This document shows positions 11,875 to 24,665 of a stretch of DNA of 64,000 nt, in pieces. A program made the translations under genes and the position numbers. Below the pieces are notes generated by a model, which worked only from the letters and a program-made list of their open reading frames with translations, searched no databases and was not told the origin of the DNA. The number at the start of each line of letters is the position of its first letter. The first letter of the stretch is position 1. Source of the stretch: Amphiura filiformis (Eukaryota > Echinodermata > Ophiuroidea > Amphilepidida > Amphiuridae). The DNA lies in contig NC_092637.1 of the NCBI RefSeq assembly GCF_039555335.1, positions 40,946,526 through 41,010,525 on the forward strand, in the 5' to 3' direction.

Positions 11875-12863
11875 TAAATGGAAAATGAAACTGGAAGATA
11901 GAGGCAAAGTATCAATATACAGCGTGTCTCAATAAAAATAGGCCCTGTGGATCGGGGGACATAACTTAAAATATCAGCAGTAAAATTAAAACTTTCTTGC
12001 AGATTCAAAATCCATGAAGTGTCTTCTATAGATTGGTGCATAAATCATCAAAATCCGTTCACTCGTCACTGAGATAATTGGGAAACTACAAATAGACCAA
12101 TTTTTGGACCTTTCCAATGGGACAATACACATTAACAATAATGTGCTGCATTGTAGTTTAGAATTGAAGAAATTAATGAAGTTAAGGGTTGACTAAGTAT
12201 TGTTGGTCGAAACAGCCAAAACGATCGATTTACATGCTCTAAATCAATATATTATTGAAAAATAACACCTTGATGTTTTGCAAAACGTCATACTTTGAAA
12301 AGTTGCTTGATTTATTGTTGTTAATAAGTTATGTACGTTTTACAAAAGTGATGTTGTTTCATCCCTCTTTACAACATAACTCGAGAACCACAGGACCTAC
12401 AAAAGTATGTCTGTAATATCAATGCAATTTTTGCCAAAGCTCACTACCATATGATATGAACTACCAAATCGCAATAATTTGAAATTACGACAGCTGTCAA
12501 AAAGTTGGAATAATTTTGTAACGCATGCGTTGGGTTCATGATATTTTCTTAATCAAAGTTTAAAGGGATATTCTGATAGGGGAAACCCCGATTTAGTTGC
12601 TACTAAAAATGTTAGAGGCGCACTCACAAGCTACCGTCACTAGGGGTCACCATGAGTCATAAGCCCAAGTTATAAGCCCAAGCTATGATTGGCGTAGACT
12701 TGGCTGTATGCTCAAATGACTTTACCAGGAGAAACGTGCCAATATTTGGAATTTTAATACTAAAATGGGGGCAAAATTAAGACAATTTTTGCCCCATCCA
12801 CCACCTAGCCGGTTTACCTAGCCAGATTGCAGGGATGATAAAGATCAAGATAGACGAGATTGA
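11875..12863. other. Unassigned DNA with a possible mariner-type end
   Basis: The segment beginning near 11920 (CAGCGTGTCTCAATAAAAAT) resembles a mariner-type TIR. I did not find the opposite end, so no element is claimed. No gene was recognised in the rest. Confidence 0.3.
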
Positions 12864-13240
12864 AAATGTTCAAGTTCTTTGGTTCATATATCACACTAGA
12901 CATGCTAGAGGGAGACAGTGGGGTTTCGATTAGGATCACGCTGGGAATTACGAAATGAACGACAACAGACCTTGTGGAGGTAATGGAAGTCCAGAGATTT
13001 GAGTTAGAGTTTGGATTTGAAGGTGGAAGTGGCGCTGGTCTGTAGCATCGCTCTTTACGGATGTGAACGTTGGACAATGGCGAAGTATTTGAACTGTGGC
13101 TGTGGAGAAGACGTCTGAGAGTGAGCTCGGGACAAGGAATAACCGAGTGGTTTAGGAAAACCACCGGAGGGTCAGAGAAGGAAAGACTTCTGGAAATGAT
13201 TAAGTGCAAGAGACGGAAGGAAGGAAACGGTCAGAATGGG
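12864..13240 (+). mobile_element. Second LINE reverse transcriptase C-terminal relic
   Basis: Plus-strand fragments in shifted frames give FKFFGSYITLD, then ALYGCERWTM, then VFELWLWRRRLRVS. This is the order FxYLGSxIxxDG, ALYGCExWT, FELWxWRRxLxxSW seen in the C-terminal reverse transcriptase region of many LINEs. At least one frameshift separates the last two motifs (between about 13070 and 13090), and an in-frame stop interrupts the first part. It is a dead fragment, different from the copy at 10.3 kb. Confidence 0.78.
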
Positions 13241-13984
13241 CTGACAAAATTAAGAATTGGTGTGCGCGCGCTAGAAGGATGGCTATCAAGTGAAATGGCT
13301 CTTGTGATGCTGAACCTGAACATTCACAGTAATTACCCTGGCCTTTTTCCCTTCAAAATAATGCTTTATTGTGAGGAAAATTAGTCGCGTTGCATGGACC
13401 GTGTGGGGCTGTACAAAACTACATTTTTACTCCATGCGTTTGTATCAAAGGTGCTAATCGCAATCTCTTTTTATACGAGCTATATCTTACGCACATTTCA
13501 ATGGACGAAGTACACGTATAAGCCGCACTTATGATTGACGCCAAATTTTCACACCTCACCATTGCTTTAATTATTGTAATGATTTCTTACAACCGAAATG
13601 GATAATAATAATAATAGTTACGCTTAAATTCAATGTTTAATATCCTTTAGTAACCGAAATAGATAATAATAATAATAGTTAGTTACGCTTAAATTCAATG
13701 TTCAATATCCTTTAGCATCATTATTGGAAAACAGACCAACTTAGTGTATTTTCTGCTTTGTCTACGTGCAGAATCTTCAATACTGGTTAATAATTTATTA
13801 TTATTATTGTCTGTGAGCCATAAAAACAAACAAACAAAACAAAACAAAACCAATACAAATAAATAACTTTAATAATAATTATTATTATTATATTCAAAAC
13901 ACATTTAATTAAGCGCATAAACGTAAAAAAAGCATCTCAATGCGCTAACAAGCGACGCAGGGGGTGTCTGAGAAGGGTGTGCCC
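13241..13984. other. Unassigned DNA with a short local duplication
   Basis: Two nearly identical segments of about 60-70 bases sit side by side at about 13590-13715, each with ACCGAAATGGATAATAATAA or close to it and TTAAATTCAATGTT. No gene is visible. Confidence 0.45.
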
Positions 13985-14290
13985 CCTGAGAAGTGAGAAA
14001 CGTTTACAAAATGACCTGAGAGCATATCAGACAAACCAAATTGCATTCTGAATACGAGGAATGCCCTTCTGGTATCAAATAATTTCTATTTGTCAAATTC
14101 GCGATATAATAATAACATTAATGAACGCCAGCCATGTATATAATAATAACCTTATACTAGCAAATTATTAAAAAGTGATCATGATTTTTGACATTTAACA
14201 GTCCTCGAAGTAAACTTTTATATATAAATCTAATGATATGTACTTCAGTGTATGTAGCTCGGGATGAATAGCCGTGTATCATTTAAAAAT
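13985..14290. mobile_element. Half copy of the 670-bp palindromic TTAA family
   Basis: Shares ATTGCATTCTGAATACGAGG, ATCAAATAATTT, ACAGTCCTCGAAGTAAACTT and the TGTATGTAG segment with the full copies at 16007-16675 and 48011-48675. Only one arm is present, with a small internal insertion, so it is a truncated copy. Confidence 0.65.
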
Positions 14291-14544
14291 GTTTACATTT
14301 CTTTTTTTACAATTGCTTTAAACAAAAAATAGGCAAGAGCTCAATTTGCAAAATTTTAAATGTCTGCACTTGTCCAATGACACTTTATAAGACTATAAAG
14401 CATGAATGGATTGATATTGAAGTCAGCATTGAGTCTGTCTCAATACTGACTATGGTGATGGAATGTGACGGACCCTGCATATCGGCGGGCCCACAGTTTT
14501 TCACATGCTTTTGGATCGAGGACCCGCCTTCAATCAATAATGTT

Positions 14545-14895
14545 ATTAAAACGTTTTTACCTAAACCAAAAGCCAAAATATAACTTATTTATAACGTTTT
14601 TGTGTTTGCTGGGTACATAACTTTTAATAATTATTCTGGAATAATTTTGGGGCGCTTAAGACAGTGAGAGAGTGCAAGTAAATGTCGGGTTATATAAAGG
14701 TCATGAAAACATTTGGAGCAATATTGTAAAATATTCTTTTCCAATATTTTGGCAAAATATTTGTCAACACTTAAAAACATTCTAATTCTACTGCTTTGCA
14801 TCTAGTTTTCAAAAGTGTTTTGTTTAATATCATTGAAACGTTTGTATACCCTTTATAAAACCCGACATTTAAACGTTTTCTGTAAAACGTTTGCT
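14545..14895. mobile_element. CAGCAAACAC-family foldback element
   Basis: Contains AAACCAAAAGCCAAAATATA and TTTTTGTGTTTGCTGGGT, plus internal GTCGGGTTATATAAAGGTCA and the opposing TTTATAAAACCCGACATTTA. The same sequence blocks occur at 44815-45512 and flanking the Penelope element near 56 kb, so this is a moderately abundant, old, non-autonomous family. Confidence 0.65.
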
Positions 14896-14987
14896 GTGTA
14901 GCAACTCAGGCCAGAAATAAAGCTTTGTCTTTCAAAGGCGTATTTATACGCATAAGAATCCAAGTCCCCCGGATAAATATATATAAT

Positions 14988-15232
14988 GAAGACCTGAGCG
15001 CAAGACGACCGTAAGTCCACTTGGCACCTCAACATAATACACTAAAGTTGCGTATAGTTTGGTAATGTTCAGGAGACATAAAAAATCTTTCACAACATTT
15101 CATGATGTTTTCACCCTGGAACATGTATTAAACATTATAAAAACTATATGAAACTATACGTAACGTTAGTGTATACATGTTGAGGGGCCAAGTGGACTTA
15201 CGGTCTTCTTGCGCTCAGGTCTTCATAATTAT
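14988..15232. mobile_element. Foldback element with about 50-bp arms
   Basis: The left arm, ATGAAGACCTGAGCGCAAGA continuing into CCGTAAGTCCACTTGG, is matched by the inverted right arm ending CTTGCGCTCAGGTCTTCAT. A second inner pair (AACTATACGTAACG against GTTGCGTATAGTTT) extends the palindrome. No coding sequence. Confidence 0.8.
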
Positions 15233-15436
15233 GTGAAAGCCATTCTAGCGCGTAATCCTACGCACGAGATATTATTTACACGCCGTTTTTTAGTTTATCA
15301 GATAAGAAATAAAAAACGGCAAAAAATAAGGAAACAAGCCCCCTGTAGGATTAAAAAGCCCCCTGTAGGATTAAAAAGCATAGCACGTAGCTATTTTGCA
15401 ACATTTTTGAGAGCCAAACTTTTTAAGGCCTTAGGC

Positions 15437-15804
15437 CATAGAGACGTCAACCACCGCCGTATGTAGAATATATCTTCAACCAAATCAGAAAACTGAGGGC
15501 GCTATTCATTTTAAGCTTACGTTGCATATTTACAAGCGGTAAAAATTAGGTTGTGTACATTTACAAAGCAAGTGATAAGTAGCGCCCTCAAATTTCAGAA
15601 AATATCAAGTGTACATACATAGAGACGTCAACCACCGCCGTATGTAGAATATATTAGAATCTTCAACCAAATCAGAAAACTGAGGGCGCTATTCATTTTA
15701 AGCTTACGCTGCATATTTACAAGCGGTAAAAATTAGGTTTGGTACATTTACAAAGCAAGTGATAAGAAGCGCCCTCAAATTTCAGAAAATATCAAGTGTA
15801 CATA
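15437..15804. repeat. Two-copy tandem duplication of a 181-bp foldback
   Basis: Two nearly identical units lie head to tail. The first starts at 15437 and the second at 15618, both with CATAGAGACGTCAACCACCG. Each unit carries ACTGAGGGCGCT facing GCGCCCTCAAATTT, so it is a small palindromic element. The near identity indicates a recent duplication. Confidence 0.9.
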
Positions 15805-16006
15805 CTAATTTTAAGAGTACTAGTAATTACATAATTTAATGAATCAATTTTTAATATGGAAACATATCTTAAACAATAACATGGAAGTTAAAAAAGAGGT
15901 ATGGTGGGAAGAAGTTTACACGATTTTAAGAATTGCCTTTCTGATGCCTAAACTTTTTTTGCAAATTAGTGTTTATTTTAATATAAATGTTAAACGATAG
16001 CGATCT

Positions 16007-16675
16007 TTAAGGGCTGGGGTATGAACGTTTGGACAGTATTTATTTTGGGACATTAGAGCACATCAGACATATCGAATTGCATTCTGAATACGAAGAATGT
16101 CATTCTGATATCAAATAATTTTGGTTTTTGAAATTCGCAATTTAATACACATTTTATGGCAAATCATTAAAATTGATATTTTTGATATTTAACAGTACTC
16201 GAAGTAAACTTTATAAATCTGATGATTTATACTTAACGTATATGTAGGTGGGATGAAATGCCGACGATCAATTGAAAATTTTGACCTTTCGTATTGAAGA
16301 TATGGATTTTTTTTCCCAAAACACCAAAAAAAATTAGGTCTTTTTTGGAAAAAAATCTATATCTTCAATATGAAAGGTCAAAATTTTCAATTGACCGTCG
16401 GTTTTTCCTCCCTGCTACATACACTTTTAGAATATATCATTAGATTTATATAATTTACTCCGAGGACTGTTATATATCAAAAATTTGAAAAATATCAAAT
16501 TTTTATAATTTGTCATAAAATTTGTATTATATTGTGATTTTCAAAAAATGAAAATTATTTGATATCAGAAAGACATGCTTCGTATTCAGAATGCAATTCG
16601 ATAGGTCTGAGGTGCTATCATGTCCCACAAAAAATACTGTCGAAACGCAATAAACGCTCATTTTAGATCCCTTAA
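16007..16675. mobile_element. 670-bp palindromic TTAA element, full copy
   Basis: Bounded by TTAA, starting TTAAGGGCTGGGGTATGAAC and ending in the inverted GATCCCTTAA. The arms meet near 16330 and include GAATTGCATTCTGAATACGA with its complement, CAAATAATTT, and TATATCTTCAAT facing ATTGAAGATATGG. The family has a full copy at 48011-48675 and a half copy at 13985-14290. A TTAA target suggests a piggyBac-like origin. No coding sequence. Confidence 0.82.
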
Positions 16676-16714
16676 GATCAAGGCATATCTGGGTAATAAC
16701 GGCATGAAGCTACA

Positions 16715-16983
16715 ATCTTAGAAATATTTGTTCGAACACTTTTAGGGCCTTATTGAAATGGTCCCCTTCTACCCCGTACAATGTTGGCATGTCCAATATG
16801 CTAATCTTCACCATATCTTCTCCCAACATTGTTTGGTGGGGAAAGGGGAGGGGGCATGCATAAGATGAACATTGAGACAACACTATTATAATTCTTAGTT
16901 TCCAGTGACTCATATAGCGTGCGCACTATGCTAAGAAGAACATAGGAATTACAGTGGGTGTTCGAACACATTTTTTCCGGGAT
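16715..16983. repeat. 270-bp spacer element I, copy 1 (left edge of array)
   Basis: A segment with inverted ends (ACAATC at the left, GATTGT at the right) and subterminal TGTTCGAACAC facing GTGTTCGAACA. It precedes the first 1.79-kb core. Its left flank (GAAGCTACA) differs from the flank of the internal copies (CCTCAGACA), so this is the true left edge of the array. Confidence 0.85.
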
Positions 16984-19900
16984 TGTCTACAAAATTGCTT
17001 AGCAAAATCATCTGATTTTAGTTTTTGGACAATAACTCTGCAGTTACGCCATCGATCTTAATGCAATTTGGCACACATGTCAGAAACATGATTTGCTATC
17101 ATCTCACTAAATATGGAGGAAATCAATGAATATTTGGATAGCGGTCAGTTACCATAGATTTAATATAGCGTTTTGTACACACAAATACATGCCTTAATGG
17201 TTTATGTGCTATGATATTTGCGCATATGTACATAATAAACTTAGAGGAGGGATTAAAGATTTATCTTCAGCTAAAAATAAAAATAAACATTACTCGTAAA
17301 TTCAATGTTATTTATTTAAATGTCACACAGTACCACTGTACGGTAAATGGGGGGGGTCGAGAACGAGGGAGAGAGAGCGAGTGATAGGAAGGAGAGATAC
17401 GCATCGGATACGCACATTTATGGTTTTAAAAATAGTTTATAATAAAAACGTCACTTGACCAACATTTAAGAAATTTAGCCTAATGTGTGAAATTGTGTTG
17501 TATTAAACATTTTAAATACACCATGATTAGGATGGTCAAATGGTAATTCGTAATGATTTACACACATAGACAAGCACGCTAGCCATCGATTTACCATATA
17601 ATAGAAAAGTAAATCTTATTAATCTTTATGTTTTGTGGTCAACCGTGCATACTGTGTGTTTTCAATGGGGAGATGAGCAACGATTCACCTTTACCATAAA
17701 TAGGGTTTCACACTTTCAGTGTACATATTGTTATACCCACAGAAGATACAACGCAAATCATGTTTTAATGAACTTTGCCCATGTGAGATTGCATATAGGC
17801 CTAATAATAAAGGTCATTATATATATCATACTTATAATGATCGGTGTTTGTTTAATCAGCAGACAGCATATATTAAGAGTTTATATTTTCTTTTATTCCA
17901 ATCAAATATAATGGCAATCATAAAAAAAACCGAACTTGCATACCAATCATTAAAATATGTCAGTTAAAATTGATCTATGTGTCATATACATTGCGCATGT
18001 GTGTCTTTTAATGTGCAATTGGTCTTGAACTTGAAACATATTGACCAGCAAGGGACATTTGCACTTTTTATTACTTTTTATTCCTCCTTCTTTTTTAATT
18101 CATGGTTTTCTTTTTAGTTTGATTGTTTGTTTTATCTTCTTTTATTTCTTTTTTGTGTTTTTTTTGCTATTTTGTTTTGGTTTCCTTTCTTTGCTTCTTT
18201 CATCTATTGGGGGGGGGGGGGTCTTTAATGATTTCTTGTTGTTTTTCTTTGTATTTGCTTGAATTCTTTGAGGTATACTTTCGTGGGGTCGGGAATTACT
18301 GGTTTGGAAGGAGAAGTTTGGGAAAGCAATGGACTTAAGTTGGTAGATGCCGTTGCATTATTTTGCTATCTACTGCAGATAACTATGATAAATTTGCATC
18401 CCACATCCGTGTGATGTTTGCTTGACGGTGCCCTTAGTGTCATAGCAACTATAAAAGGTGGTGAATGATTTTCCAAAAAGATTATCAACTTATTTACTAT
18501 CCAAATTGCTATGTTTTAAAATGTTTGGGGCTATGTATAAGGTATTCTACGTGTTATTCGACTTAACTTAGTCAAAATTTGATGAAAATATATGTTTAAA
18601 GTGACCGATCCCTGAAATATTTATGAATGTAATGTAATATTTTTCATTCCCTATGTTCCTTAATGTATATAAACTAACATGTCTAAGTTTCATTTCAATC
18701 GCTCTACTGGATCTGAAGTTGTGAACCCAAATGTGAAGAAGCAAGAACTGATTTTGGAATTCCTCAGACATGTCTACAAAATTGCTTAGCAAAATCATCT
18801 GATTTTAGTTTTTGGACAATAACTCTGCAGTTACGCCATCGATCTTAATGCAATTTGGCACACATGTCAGAAACATGATTTGCTATCATCTCACTAAATA
18901 TAGAGGAAATCAATGAATATTTGGATAGCGGTCAGTTACCATAGATTTAATATAGCGTTTTGTACACACAAATACATGCCTTAATGGTTTATGTGCTATG
19001 ATATTTGCGCATATGTACATAATAAACTTAGAGGAGAAATTAAAAATTTATCTTTAGCTAATAATAAAAATAAACATTACTCGTAAATTCAATGTTATTT
19101 ATTTAAATGTCACACAGTACCACTGTACGGTAAATGGGGGGGGTCGAGAACGAGGGAGAGAGAGCGAGTGATAGGAAGGAGAGATACGCATCGGATACGC
19201 ACATTTATGGTTTTAAAAATAGTTTATAATAAAAACGTCACTTGACCAACATTTAAGAAATTTAGCCTAATGTGTGAAATTGTGTTGTATTAAACATTTT
19301 AAATACACCATGATTAGGATGGTCAAATGGTAATTCGTAATGATTTACACACATAGACAAGCACGCTAGCCATCGATTTACCATATAATAGAAAAGTAAA
19401 TCTTATTAATCTTTATGTTTTGTGGTCAACCGTGCATACTGTGTGTTTTCAATGGGGAGATGAGCAACGATTCACCTTTACCATAAATAGGGTTTCACAC
19501 TTTCAGTGTACATATTGTTATACCCACAGAAGATACAACGCAAATCATGTTTTAATGAACTTTGCCCATGTGAGATTGCATATAGGCCTAATAATAAAGG
19601 TCATTATATATCATACTTATAATGATCGGTGTTTGTTTAATCAGAAGACAGCATATATTAAGTGTTTATATTTTCTTTTATTCCAATCAAATATAATGGC
19701 AATCATAAAAAAAAAACCGAACTTGCATACCAATCATTAAAATATGTCAGTTAAAATTGATCTATGTGTCATATACATTGCGCATGTGTGTCTTTTAATG
19801 TGCAATTGGTCTTGAACTTGAAACATATTGACCAGCAAGGGACATTTGCACTTTTTATTACTTTTTATTCCTCCTTCTTTTTTAATTCATGGTTTTCTTT

Positions 19901-20557
19901 TTAGTTTGATTGTTTGTTTTATCTTCTTTTATTTCTTTTCAGTGTTTTCTTTGCTATTTTGTTTTGGTTTCCTTTCTTTGCTTCTTTCATCTATTGGGGG
20001 GGGGGTCGTCTTTAATGATTTCTTGTTGTTTTTCTTTGTATTTGCTTGAATTCTTTGAGGTATACTTTCGTGGGGTCGGGAATTACTGGTTTGGAAGGAG
20101 AAGTTTGGGAAAGCAATGGACTTAAGTTGGTAGATGCCGTTGCATTATTTTGCTATCTACTGCAGATAACTATGATAAATTTGCATCCCACATCCGTGTG
20201 ATGTTTGCTTGACAGTGCCCTTAGTGTCATAGCAACTATAAAAGGTGGTGAATGATTTTCCAAAAAGATTATCAACTTTTTAACTATCCAAATTGCTATG
20301 TTTTAAAATGTTTGGGGCTATGTATAAGGTATTCTACGTGTTATTCGACTTAACTTAGTCAAAATTTGATGAAAATATATGTTTAAAGTGACCGATCCCT
20401 GAAATATTTATGAATGTAATGTAATATTTTTCATTCCCTATGTTCCTTAATGTATATAAACTAACATGTCTAAGTTTCATTTCAATCGCTCTACTGGATC
20501 TGAAGTTGTGAACCCAAATGTGAAGAAGCAAGAACTGATTTTGGAATTCCTCAGACA
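16984..20557. repeat. Higher-order array dimer 1 (cores C1 and C2)
   Basis: Two 1,787-base cores (16984-18770 and 18771-20557) lie head to tail, joined at CAGACA|TGTCTAC. They differ at diagnostic sites that recur in later dimers: the first core reads ATATGGAGG and TTAAGAGTT, the second ATATAGAGG and TTAAGTGTT. Each core has a purine-rich GAGAGAGAGCGAG tract, a T-rich stretch and a poly-G run. Short open frames repeat in every core but show no recognisable domain. Confidence 0.93.
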
Positions 20558-20828
20558 ATCTTAGAAATATTTGTTCGAACACTTTTAGGGCCTTATTGGA
20601 AATGGTCCCCCTTCTACCCCGTACAATGTTGGCATGTCCAATATGCTAATCTTCACCATATCTTCTCCCAACATTGTTTGGTGGGGAAAGGGGAGGGGGC
20701 ATGCATAAGATGAACATTGAGACAACACTATTATAATTCTTAGTTTCCAGTGACTCATATAGCGTGCGCACTATGCTAAGAAGAACATAGGAATTACAGT
20801 GGGTGTTCGAACACATTTTTTCCGGGAT
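20558..20828. repeat. 270-bp spacer element I, copy 2
   Basis: Nearly identical to the copies at 16715, 24395 and 28236. It sits exactly between CAGACA and TGTCTAC, where the core-core junctions have only GACATGTC. Confidence 0.9.
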
Positions 20829-23800
20829 TGTCTACAAAATTGCTTAGCAAAATCATCTGATTTTAGTTTTTGGACAATAACTCTGCAGTTACGCCATCGA
20901 TCTTAATGCAATTTGGCACACATGTCAGAAACATGATTTGCTATCATCTCACTAAATATGGAGGAAATCAATGAATATTTGGATAGCGGTCAGTTACCAT
21001 AGATTTAATATAGCGTTTTGTACACACAAATACATGCCTTAATGGTTTATGTGCTATGATATTTGCGCATATGTACATAATAAACTTAGAGGAGGGATTA
21101 AAATTTATCTTCAGCTAAAAATAAAAATAAACATTACTCGTAAATTCAATGTTATTTATTTAAATGTCACACAGTACCACTGTACGGTAAATGGGGGGGG
21201 TCGAGAACGAGGGAGAGAGAGCGAGTGATAGGAAGGAGAGATACGCATCGGATACGCACATTTATGGTTTTAAAAATAGTTTATAATAAAAACGTCACTT
21301 GACCAACATTTAAGAAATTTAGCCTAATGTGTGAAATTGTGTTGTATTAAACATTTTAAATACACCATGATTAGGATGGTCAAATGGTAATTCGTAATGA
21401 TTTACACACATAGACAAGCACGCTAGCCATCGATTTACCATATAATAGAAAAGTAAATCTTATTAATCTTTATGTTTTGTGGTCAACCGTGCATACTGTG
21501 TGTTTTCAATGGGGAGATGAGCAACGATTCACCTTTACCATAAATAGGGTTTCACACTTTCAGTGTACATATTGTTATACCCACAGAAGATACAACGCAA
21601 ATCATGTTTTAATGAACTTTGCCCATGTGAGATTGCATATAGGCCTAATAATAAAGGTCATTATATATCATACTTATAATGATCGGTGTTTGTTTAATCA
21701 GAAGACAGCATATATTAAGAGTTTATATTTTCTTTTATTCCAATCAAATATAATGGCAATCATAAAAAAAAAACCGAACTTGCATACCAATCATTAAAAT
21801 ATGTCAGTTAAAATTGATCTATGTGTCATATACATTGCGCATGTGTGTCTTTTAATGTGCAATTGGTCTTGAACTTGAAACATATTGACCAGCAAGGGAC
21901 ATTTGCACTTTTTATTACTTTTTATTCCTCCTTCTTTTTTAATTCATGGTTTTCTTTTTAGTTTGATTGTTTGTTTTATCTTCTTTTATTTCTTTTCAGT
22001 GTTTTCTTTGCTATTTTGTTTTGGTTTCCTTTCTTTGCTTCTTTCATCTATTGGGGGGTCTTTAATGATTTCTTGTTGTTTTTCTTTGTATTTGCTTGAA
22101 TTCTTTGAGGTATACTTTCGTGGGGTCGGGAATTACTGGTTTGGAAGGAGAAGTTTGGGAAAGCAATGGACTTAAGTTGGTAGATGCCGTTGCATTATTT
22201 TGCTATCTACTGCAGATAACTATGATAAATTTGCATCCCACATCCGTGTGATGTTTGCTTGACGGTGCCCTTAGTGTCATAGCAACTATAAAAGGTGGTG
22301 AATGATTTTCCAAAAAGATTATCAACTTTTTAACTATCCAAATTGCTATGTTTTAAAATGTTTGGGGCTATGTATAAGGTATTCTACGTGTTATTCGACT
22401 TAACTTAGTCAAAATTTGATGAAAATATATGTTTAAAGTGACCGATCCCTGAAATATTTATGAATGTAATGTAATATTTTTCATTCCCTATGTTCCTTAA
22501 TGTATATAAACTAACATGTCTAAGTTTCATTTCAATCGCTCTACTGGATCTGAAGTTGTGAACCCAAATGTGAAGAAGCAAGAACTGATTTTGGAATTCC
22601 TCAGACATGTCTACAAAATTGCTTAGCAAAATCATCTGATTTTAGTTTTTGGACAATAACTCTGCAGTTACGCCATCGATCTTAATGCAATTTGGCACAC
22701 ATGTCAGAAACATGATTTGCTATCATCTCACTAAATATAGAGGAAATCAATGAATATTTGGATAGCGGTCAGTTACCATAGATTTAATATAGCGTTTTGT
22801 ACACACAAATACATGCCTTAATGGTTTATGTGCTATGATATTTGCGCATATGTACATAATAAACTTAGAGGAGGGATTAAAATTTATCTTCAGCTAAAAA
22901 TAAAAATAAACATTACTCGTAAATTCAATGTTATTTATTTAAATGTCACACAGTACCACTGTACGGTAAATGGGGGGGGGTCGAGAACGAGGGAGAGAGA
23001 GCGAGTGATAGGAAGGGAGAGATACGCATCGGATACGCACATTTATGGTTTTAAAAATAGTTTATAATAAAAACGTCACTTGACCAACATTTAAGAAATT
23101 TAGCCTAATGTGTGAAATTGTGTTGTATTAAACATTTTAAATACACCATGATTAGGATGGTCAAATGGTAATTCGTAATGATTTACACACATAGACAAGC
23201 ACGCTAGCCATCGATTTACCATATAATAGAAAAGTAAATCTTATTAATCTTTATGTTTTGTGGTCAACCGTGCATACTGTGTGTTTTCAATGGGGAGATG
23301 AGCAACGATTCACCTTTACCATAAATAGGGTTTCACACTTTCAGTGTACATATTGTTATACCCACAGAAGATACAACGCAAATCATGTTTTAATGAACTT
23401 TGCCCATGTGAGATTGCATATAGGCCTAATAATAAAGGTCATTATATATCATACTTATAATGATCGGTGTTTGTTTAATCAGAAGACAGCATATATTAAG
23501 TGTTTATATTTTCTTTTATTCCAATCAAATATAATGGCAATCATAAAAAAAAACCGAACTTGCATACCAATCATTAAAATATGTCAGTTAAAATTGATCT
23601 ATGTGTCATATACATTGCGCATGTGTGTCTTTTAATGTGCAATTGGTCTTGAACTTGAAACATATTGACCAGCAAGTTACATTTGCACTTTTTATTACTT
23701 TTTATTCCTCCTTCTTTTTTAATTCATGGTTTTCTTTTTAGTTTGATTGTTTGTTTTATCTTCTTTTATTTCTTTTCAGTGTTTTCTTTGCTATTTTGTT

Positions 23801-24394
23801 TTGGTTTCCTTTCTTTGCTTCTTTCATCTATTGGGGGGGGGGTCGTCTTTAATGATTTCTTGTTGTTTTTCTTTGTATTTGCTTGAATTCTTTGAGGTAT
23901 ACTTTCGTGGGGTCGGGAATTACTGGTTTGGAAGGAGAAGTTTGGGAAAGCAATGGACTTAAGTTGGTAGATGCCGTTGCATTATTTTGCTATCTACTGC
24001 AGATAACTATGATAAATTTGCATCCCACATCCGTGTGATGTTTGCTTGACGGTGCCCTTAGTGTCATAGCAACTATAAAAGGTGGTGAATGATTTTCCAA
24101 AAAGATTATCAACTTTTTAACTATCCAAATTGCTATGTTTTAAAATGTTTGGGGCTATGTATAAGGTATTCTACGTGTTATTCGACTTAACTTAGTCAAA
24201 ATTTGATGAAAATATATGTTTAAAGTGACCGATCCCTGAAATATTTATGAATGTAATGTAATATTTTTCATTCCCTATGTTCCTTAATGTATATAAACTA
24301 ACATGTCTAAGTTTCATTTCAATCGCTCTACTGGATCTGAAGTTGTGAACCCAAATGTGAAGAAGCAAGAACTGATTTTGGAATTCCTCAGACA
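20829..24394. repeat. Higher-order array dimer 2 (cores C3 and C4)
   Basis: Cores at 20829-22607 (1,779 bases) and 22608-24394 (1,787 bases) repeat the pattern of dimer 1, including the odd/even diagnostic differences. The shorter C3 has only six Gs in its poly-G run and lacks a few adjacent bases. Other differences from dimer 1 are a handful of substitutions and homopolymer length changes. Confidence 0.93.
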
Positions 24395-24665
24395 ATCTTA
24401 GAAATATTTGTTCGAACACTTTTAGGGCCTTATTGGAAATGGTCCCCCTTCTACCCCGTACAATGTTGGCATGTCCAATATGCTAATCTTCACCATATCT
24501 TCTCCCAACATTGTTTGGTGGGGAAAGGGGAGGGGGCATGCATAAGATGAACATTGAGACAACACTATTATAATTCTTAGTTTCCAGTGACTCATATAGC
24601 GTGCGCACTATGCTAAGAAGAACATAGGAATTACAGTGGGTGTTCGAACACATTTTGTCCGGGAT
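24395..24665. repeat. 270-bp spacer element I, copy 3
   Basis: Third copy of the spacer, differing from copy 2 by a few bases (for example CATTTTGTCC instead of CATTTTTTCC near its right end). Confidence 0.9.

Noticed and set aside
14377-14583. Small gene in the open frames on both strands near 14.4 kb
   Set aside because: The end of the frame runs into the CAGCAAACAC-family element. Both strands are open by chance and no motif is present.
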